Shown here in pieces: positions 6,652 through 9,817 of a stretch of 9,817 bases of DNA. The stretch is from contig DGII01000089.1 in NCBI GenBank assembly GCA_002393095.1, positions 1-9,817 of the forward strand, given 5' to 3'. Every line of letters begins with the position of its first letter. Position 1 is the stretch's first letter. This DNA is from Lachnospiraceae bacterium UBA3826. GTDB lineage: Bacteria; Bacillota; Clostridia; Lachnospirales; Lachnospiraceae. Made by a program: the position numbers and the translations under genes. The notes below the pieces were generated by a model. The model saw only the letters and a program-made list of their open reading frames with translations. It was not told the DNA's origin and did not search any database.

Positions 6652-7500
6652 ATGTGTGATTATAAGATAATAGCAGACAGCAGTTGTGAGTTGCCTTCAT
6701 CGCTTAAGGAAGATAAGAGATTTGCTCTGGTTCCTTTCAGGATGGAGATAGACGGAGTCAATTACAAGGATAACAGCAGTCTCAATATCAAGAGCTTTCT
6801 TGAGACCATCAAGGCCAGCAAGACATGTCCGAAGAGCTCGTGCCCTTCACCTGATCTGTTTTTAAGGCAATTCGATACTGATGCAAAACGTATATATGTC
6901 ATCACTATCTCAAGCAAATTAAGCGGATGCTATAACAGCGCAATGTTAGCCAAGTCAATGTACGAAGAAGAGCATGATGATAAGGATATACTGGTCATAG
7001 ATTCTCTGTCGGCTTCAGGCGGAGAGTGCCTCTTGGCACTTAAGGCAATGGAGCTTGAAGAAGCCGGATACGACTTTGATGAGATATCTGTAAGACTCAA
7101 TAACTACAGAGATCATATCTCGACTTATTTTGTACTTGACAATATTGAGACACTTCGTAAGAACGGAAGACTGTCGAAGCTTCGTGCACTGGCAGCCACC
7201 ACCCTTAATATCAAGCCTCTTCTTGCCGGCAAGATGGGCGATATAGTACAGCTTGACAGAGCAATAGGGCTTCGTAAGGCTTGGAACCAGATGGTTAAGA
7301 GGATTGCCAAGGAGACAGAGAATCTTAAGGATATGCAGAGCAGAAGACTTATCATCACCCATTGCAACAATTTCAAGGGTGCCGTAAAGGTCAGAGAAAT
7401 GCTTAAATCCTGCACCAACTTCAAGGAATATATAATCATGAACACATCGGGATTAAGTTCTTTATATGCCAACGAAGGCGGCATCATAGTAGTTTACTGA
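6652..7500 (+). CDS. DegV family protein (FakB-type fatty acid binding)
   Basis: A 282-residue cytoplasmic protein of normal DegV length. Recognisable family blocks are IIADSSCELP (6-15), KSSCPSP (61-67, corresponding to the usual TSQPSP loop), ISSKLSGCYNSA (86-97), LRKNGRLSK (168-176) and NIKPLL (186-191). In characterised Gram-positive members (FakB) the protein holds a fatty acid and presents it to the kinase FakA for phosphorylation, feeding exogenous lipid into phospholipid synthesis. The C-terminus reads SLYANEGGIIVVY where many FakB proteins have a HxGPG-type loop, so this belongs to a distinct subgroup and its ligand is uncertain. AAGGAG at 6639-6644, 7 bases before the ATG, gives a strong start. 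The gene has its own promoter (6548-6576) and terminator (7528-7560), so it is monocistronic. No fakA gene is present here. Confidence 0.92.
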   Translation: MCDYKIIADSSCELPSSLKEDKRFALVPFRMEIDGVNYKDNSSLNIKSFLETIKASKTCPKSSCPSPDLFLRQFDTDAKRIYVITISSKLSGCYNSAMLAKSMYEEEHDDKDILVIDSLSASGGECLLALKAMELEEAGYDFDEISVRLNNYRDHISTYFVLDNIETLRKNGRLSKLRALAATTLNIKPLLAGKMGDIVQLDRAIGLRKAWNQMVKRIAKETENLKDMQSRRLIITHCNNFKGAVKVREMLKSCTNFKEYIIMNTSGLSSLYANEGGIIVVY

Positions 7501-7527
7501 TAAGAAGAGATTCTTTATAAGATAAGC

Positions 7528-7560
7528 AGACCGAATTCATAGTGAATCCGGTCTTTTCTT
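7528..7560 (+). terminator. Intrinsic terminator of degV
   Basis: AGACCG (7528-7533) pairs with CGGTCT (7549-7554); after one A/C mismatch, ATTCA (7535-7539) pairs with TGAAT (7543-7547) around a 3-base loop. A T-rich tail TTTCTT follows. The stem begins 28 bases after the degV stop and touches the end of the convergent 77-residue gene, whose stop is at 7560. On the minus strand the stem lacks a good U-tract. Confidence 0.88.
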
Positions 7561-7793
7561 CAGCAATCAAATCTGACAGTTACATAGAATCCTCTGTCAT
7601 TCTCTATTACCGATACAACATCCCCCTCATTTACCGTAAGCCTATCTTCTCTGGCTACATTGGGAGACATGGCAAGAGACGGATCGATCGTATAATAGAA
7701 GAATCCACTTGGAAGACTGCCTTCTGTTACAGTCACATGATCCCCCTCTTTTACCACTCCTTCTCTCTCCATCTTAAATTCCATATTTATCAT
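7560..7793 (-). CDS. Hypothetical 77-residue protein with internal repeat
   Basis: A small acidic, beta-rich, soluble protein I cannot assign to a family. It has two copies of a 12-residue unit 40 residues apart: VKEGDHVTVTEG (14-25) and VNEGDVVSVIEN (54-65), identical at 7 of 12 positions. Between them lies GSLPSGFFYYTIDPSLAMSP, rich in aromatic and proline residues. The repeated EGD-V-V pattern suggests a small barrel with two similar halves, but that is inference. GGAGGG (7802-7807), spaced 8 bases before the ATG at 7793, supports it as a real gene, as does the terminator placed exactly at its end. It lies 104 bases downstream of the transporter stop; that gap holds a folded element (7839-7879). 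It may be read from the carB-ridA-transporter transcript or from its own promoter, which I could not identify. Confidence 0.75.
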   Translation of the reverse strand: MINMEFKMEREGVVKEGDHVTVTEGSLPSGFFYYTIDPSLAMSPNVAREDRLTVNEGDVVSVIENDRGFYVTVRFDC

Positions 7794-7838
7794 ATATCAT
7801 TCCCTCCGTTTTACGCTATAATCGCATTACTCTTTTGG

Positions 7839-7879
7839 GGAGCCCTCCGGATTCACACCGGACTCATATATATTGCTCC
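7839..7879 (-). other. Nested inverted repeats in the leader of the 77-residue gene
   Basis: In the 104-base gap, GGAGC (7839-7843) pairs with GCTCC (7875-7879), and inside it TCCGG (7846-7850) pairs with CCGGA (7858-7862) around a 7-base loop. Read on the minus strand the inner hairpin is TCCGGTGTGAATCCGGA, followed by GGGCTCCCC. Neither strand has a T-run after the stems, so it does not look like a terminator. It lies about 46 bases upstream of the ATG and could be a leader structure acting on that gene. Function unknown. Confidence 0.4.
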
Positions 7880-7897
7880 ATATGGATCGACTGATGC

Positions 7898-8824
7898 CTA
7901 CAACTGCGCTATGACTACCGCAACGAATACGAGCACACAGCCTGCTATCTCGATCCCTGTCATGGACTGCCCCAGCAGAATCCAGCCTGCCAGTGCTGAG
8001 AATACGGATTCAAGGCTCATGATAAGGCATGCCAGTGTAGGACGAACCTTTTTCTGAGCCACCACCTGCAGGGTATAGGCTATCCCACAGGACATGACAC
8101 CTGCATACAGAAGCGGTATTGCGCAGTCCTTAATCGCCGTCCATGTTGTCTCTCTTTCGAATATACACGCCATAATCATACATATTGCTGAGCTTACGGC
8201 AAACTCAATGCTGCTTAGCATCACGGGATCTGACTTAACCGCATATTTATCCACAAGCATTATCTGCACTCCCCAGATGAATGAGCCTATAAGCACAAGC
8301 CCGTCTCCCAGTGACAGTGACAGACTTTCCGATATGCACATGAGGTAGAATCCTATTATGGCTATCACTGCGGCTATCCACGTCTTTTTCTCTATGGAGC
8401 GCCTAAGTAATATCCCGTAGAAAGGGACGATTATTATATACAGAGCTGTGATGAAGCCGGCCTTGCCTACGGTTGTATATATGATGCCGAACTGCTGGAA
8501 AAGGGAGGCCGCACACAAAGCGAGTCCGCACAGTATCCCGCCTGTCACGGTACTCTTAAGATCCGTACCGGGCTCCCATGATGTATCTGCCTGTCTGATG
8601 CCTGACTCATCCGCATAATCTGTCGCTGTGTCTGCATCCGTTGCCAATGCCTTCTTCCTGCGTCCTGCCCTAAGCACCAGAATAAGCGGTATCAACACCA
8701 CTGCACCTATACCATATCTTATCGCATTAAAAGAGAATGGACCGATATAGTCCATTCCCGTACTTTGTGCCACAAAAGCAACACCCCATATAAGGGCTGT
8801 TATGAATAGAGCTAATACAGACAT
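7898..8824 (-). CDS. EamA/DMT superfamily transporter
   Basis: A 308-residue integral membrane protein with about ten hydrophobic segments arranged as two EamA halves. The N-terminus ALFITALIWGVAFVAQSTGM is typical of drug/metabolite transporters, and the second half begins around GDGLVLIGSFIWGVQIMLVDKY. Such proteins export amino acids, nucleosides or other small metabolites; the substrate cannot be read from sequence. Between the second and third segments there is a hydrophilic, acidic stretch of about 40 residues (52-92) that is longer than usual for this loop. The ATG at 8824, with AGG-type sites upstream, overlaps the end of ridA by 13 bases, suggesting translational coupling. A GTG at 8845 would add seven residues (RGRGHR after the start) and also has an AAGGG site, so the start is not certain. 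Its linkage to ridA hints at an amino-acid-related role. Confidence 0.9.
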   Translation of the reverse strand: MSVLALFITALIWGVAFVAQSTGMDYIGPFSFNAIRYGIGAVVLIPLILVLRAGRRKKALATDADTATDYADESGIRQADTSWEPGTDLKSTVTGGILCGLALCAASLFQQFGIIYTTVGKAGFITALYIIIVPFYGILLRRSIEKKTWIAAVIAIIGFYLMCISESLSLSLGDGLVLIGSFIWGVQIMLVDKYAVKSDPVMLSSIEFAVSSAICMIMACIFERETTWTAIKDCAIPLLYAGVMSCGIAYTLQVVAQKKVRPTLACLIMSLESVFSALAGWILLGQSMTGIEIAGCVLVFVAVVIAQL

Positions 8825-9189
8825 GCGATGACCTCGACCTCGCACAGTACGCCCTTGGGAAGTTCCTTGACTGCTACGCAGCTTCTTGCAGGTTTATTAG
8901 GGAAGTACTTCTCATACACCTCATTAAATGCAGCAAAATCTCCCATATCGGCAAGGAAGCATGTAGTCTTCACCACCTGCTCATATCCGCAATCCGCCGC
9001 TATTAGGATCGCTCCTATATTCTTCATGACCTGCTCGGTCTGACCCTTGATATCGGCAGCTTCTACATTGCCGCTCTCAGGGTTGATGGGTATCTGTCCC
9101 GATGCATATAGCATCTTATTGGCGATTATCGCCTGCGAATACGGCCCTATGGCTGCAGGTGCCTTATCTGTTGATATCTTCTTGATCAT
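8812..9189 (-). CDS. ridA: RidA family enamine/imine deaminase
   Basis: A 125-residue cytoplasmic protein of standard RidA length. Family signatures are IGPYSQA (14-20, with Tyr17), YASGQIP (28-34), and ARSCVAVKELPKGVLCEVEV (101-120) holding Arg102 and Glu117, which match the conserved arginine and glutamate that bind the substrate carboxylate and water in RidA trimers. The enzyme hydrolyses reactive enamines and imines such as 2-aminoacrylate, formed by PLP enzymes like threonine dehydratase, and so protects metabolism. The ATG at 9189 has AAAGGAG 5 bases upstream. It follows carB by 83 bases, with a stem-loop in the gap, and overlaps the transporter gene by 13 bases. All active-site residues are present, so it is probably a true RidA rather than an inactive relative. 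Confidence 0.95.
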   Translation of the reverse strand: MIKKISTDKAPAAIGPYSQAIIANKMLYASGQIPINPESGNVEAADIKGQTEQVMKNIGAILIAADCGYEQVVKTTCFLADMGDFAAFNEVYEKYFPNKPARSCVAVKELPKGVLCEVEVIACLY

Positions 9190-9230
9190 TTATTCTCCTT
9201 TGCTTTAACTAAACTGTATGTCTGCACAAG

Positions 9231-9260
9231 CAACACGGGGGCTTGGTACACCCCGTGCTG
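9231..9260 (-). terminator. Strong stem-loop between carB and ridA (possible partial terminator)
   Basis: CAACACGGGG (9231-9240) and CCCCGTGCTG (9251-9260) form a 10-bp stem with one G-U pair and a 10-base loop. It begins 12 bases after the carB stop on the minus strand. The following bases, CTTGTGCAG, are not a proper U-tract, so it may only attenuate, or may protect the carB mRNA end, rather than terminate fully. Confidence 0.45.
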
Positions 9261-9272
9261 CGGATCAAATAC

Positions 9273-9817
9273 TCAGTGTATCTCCGAATGATACTGCTGC
9301 AGCGACTTAACACCTGCGCTGGGGTTATTTTTCACGTACCTTATTCCCTCGGCAGATGCCTTGGCTGCTGCGATGGTGGTCACATAAGGAACCTTAGCCT
9401 TAATGGCCGCCTTACGCAGATAGCTGTCATCCTGTGCGGATGCCTTACCTACAGGCGAATTGATGATAAGCTGTATATCGCCGTTGATTATCATATCGTT
9501 GATATTGGGCTGTCCCTCATATATCTTATTGACACGGGTATTCTTAACACCTGCTTCCGTAAGCACCTTACTGGTACCGTCGGTAGCAAGGATCTTGAAT
9601 CCGCACTCATCGAATATCCTGGCTGCCTCTATCACTTCATCCTTGTCCTTCTTATTGACAGAGATAAGCACCGTTCCCTCAGTGGGAAGCTTAGACTGTA
9701 TAGCCTCCTGTGCCTTATAGAAGGCTTCACCGTATGAAGATGATAGTCCGAGTACCTCACCTGTCGAACGCATCTCAGGTCCTAAGATGGGATCAACCTC
9801 AGGGAACATATTGAAGG
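9273..9817 (-). CDS. carB: Carbamoyl phosphate synthetase large subunit, C-terminal end (partial)
   Basis: About 181 codons from the right edge to a TGA at 9273; the frame continues past the window, so the apparent ATG at 9809 is internal. The opening FNMFPEVDPILGPEMRSTGE is the classic CarB block at the end of the second ATP-grasp domain. The rest is the methylglyoxal-synthase-like regulatory domain: GTVLISVNKKDKDEV, then ILATDGTSKVL, SPVGKASAQDDSYLRKAAI and VPYVTTIAAAKA. In CarB this domain binds allosteric effectors such as UMP, IMP or ornithine. The enzyme makes carbamoyl phosphate from glutamine-derived ammonia, bicarbonate and two ATP, supplying both pyrimidine and arginine synthesis. 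carA would be expected beyond the right edge. The full protein is normally about 1,070 residues. Assignment is confident. Confidence 0.95.
   Translation of the reverse strand, partial: FNMFPEVDPILGPEMRSTGEVLGLSSSYGEAFYKAQEAIQSKLPTEGTVLISVNKKDKDEVIEAARIFDECGFKILATDGTSKVLTEAGVKNTRVNKIYEGQPNINDMIINGDIQLIINSPVGKASAQDDSYLRKAAIKAKVPYVTTIAAAKASAEGIRYVKNNPSAGVKSLQQYHSEIH

Noticed and set aside
7794..7897. A complete cobalamin riboswitch ahead of the 77-residue gene
   Set aside because: Only the GGTGTGAATCC-like hairpin fits. The conserved CCCGCNACTGT-type stretch and the downstream GCCAGGAGACC-type box are missing, and the downstream gene has no evident B12 link. It is kept only as an unassigned folded element.
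7542..8057. A 171-codon open frame on the plus strand
   Set aside because: It runs opposite the 77-residue gene and the end of the transporter, has no ribosome binding site, starts inside the degV terminator and encodes no recognisable motif. It is a shadow.
9243..9737. A 164-codon open frame on the plus strand opposite carB
   Set aside because: The minus strand carries unmistakable CarB motifs across the same bases; the plus frame has no start signal or family feature.

Overview
The window reads as ordinary chromosomal DNA from a Gram-positive anaerobe of the Clostridia, most likely a Lachnospiraceae relative such as Butyrivibrio or Roseburia. This is inferred from AGGAG-type ribosome binding sites, moderate GC, a DUF5721-like gene (a family I recall mainly from Lachnospiraceae) and the clostridial style of the DegV and MoxR/DUF58/transglutaminase proteins. 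No mobile element, CRISPR array, tRNA or rRNA was seen. No gene-free stretch exceeds about 190 bases.

Left edge (1-186, plus strand): the last 61 codons of argG, argininosuccinate synthase. It converges on a long minus-strand cluster, with only 6 bases between the two stop codons.

Minus-strand cluster (5893 down to 193): a small DUF1294 membrane protein, a LytTR-type response regulator, a MoxR-family AAA+ ATPase, a DUF58 protein and an 875-residue membrane transglutaminase with a C-terminal DUF4129-like tail. The gaps are 6 to 46 bases and each start has a ribosome binding site, so these probably form one operon. The last three genes are a well-known trio thought to act on envelope or secreted proteins. 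The DNA-binding regulator placed just before them, with no histidine kinase in view, is the most interesting aspect of the layout. Upstream lies a separate minus-strand DUF5721-like gene (6002-6463).

Middle (6464-7560): a divergent intergenic region carries a near-consensus sigma-A promoter (TTTACA, 17 bases, TACAAT) for a plus-strand degV gene, whose product is a fatty-acid-binding FakB-type protein. A clear intrinsic terminator follows it.

Right part (7560-9817, minus strand): the C-terminal end of carB (large subunit of carbamoyl phosphate synthetase), ridA, an EamA-type transporter whose start overlaps the end of ridA, and a small conserved-looking 77-residue protein with an internal repeat. 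carB (carbamoyl phosphate) and argG (arginine) both serve nitrogen and arginine metabolism; RidA clears reactive enamine intermediates.

The most unusual nucleotide-level signals are four. A perfect 15-base inverted repeat lies inside the 3' end of the transglutaminase gene, where it could terminate argG. A folded, non-coding element sits ahead of the 77-residue gene. The DUF5721-like gene starts with no ribosome binding site and has a -10-like tandem repeat touching the start. A 7-base inverted repeat sits on the transcription start of degV.
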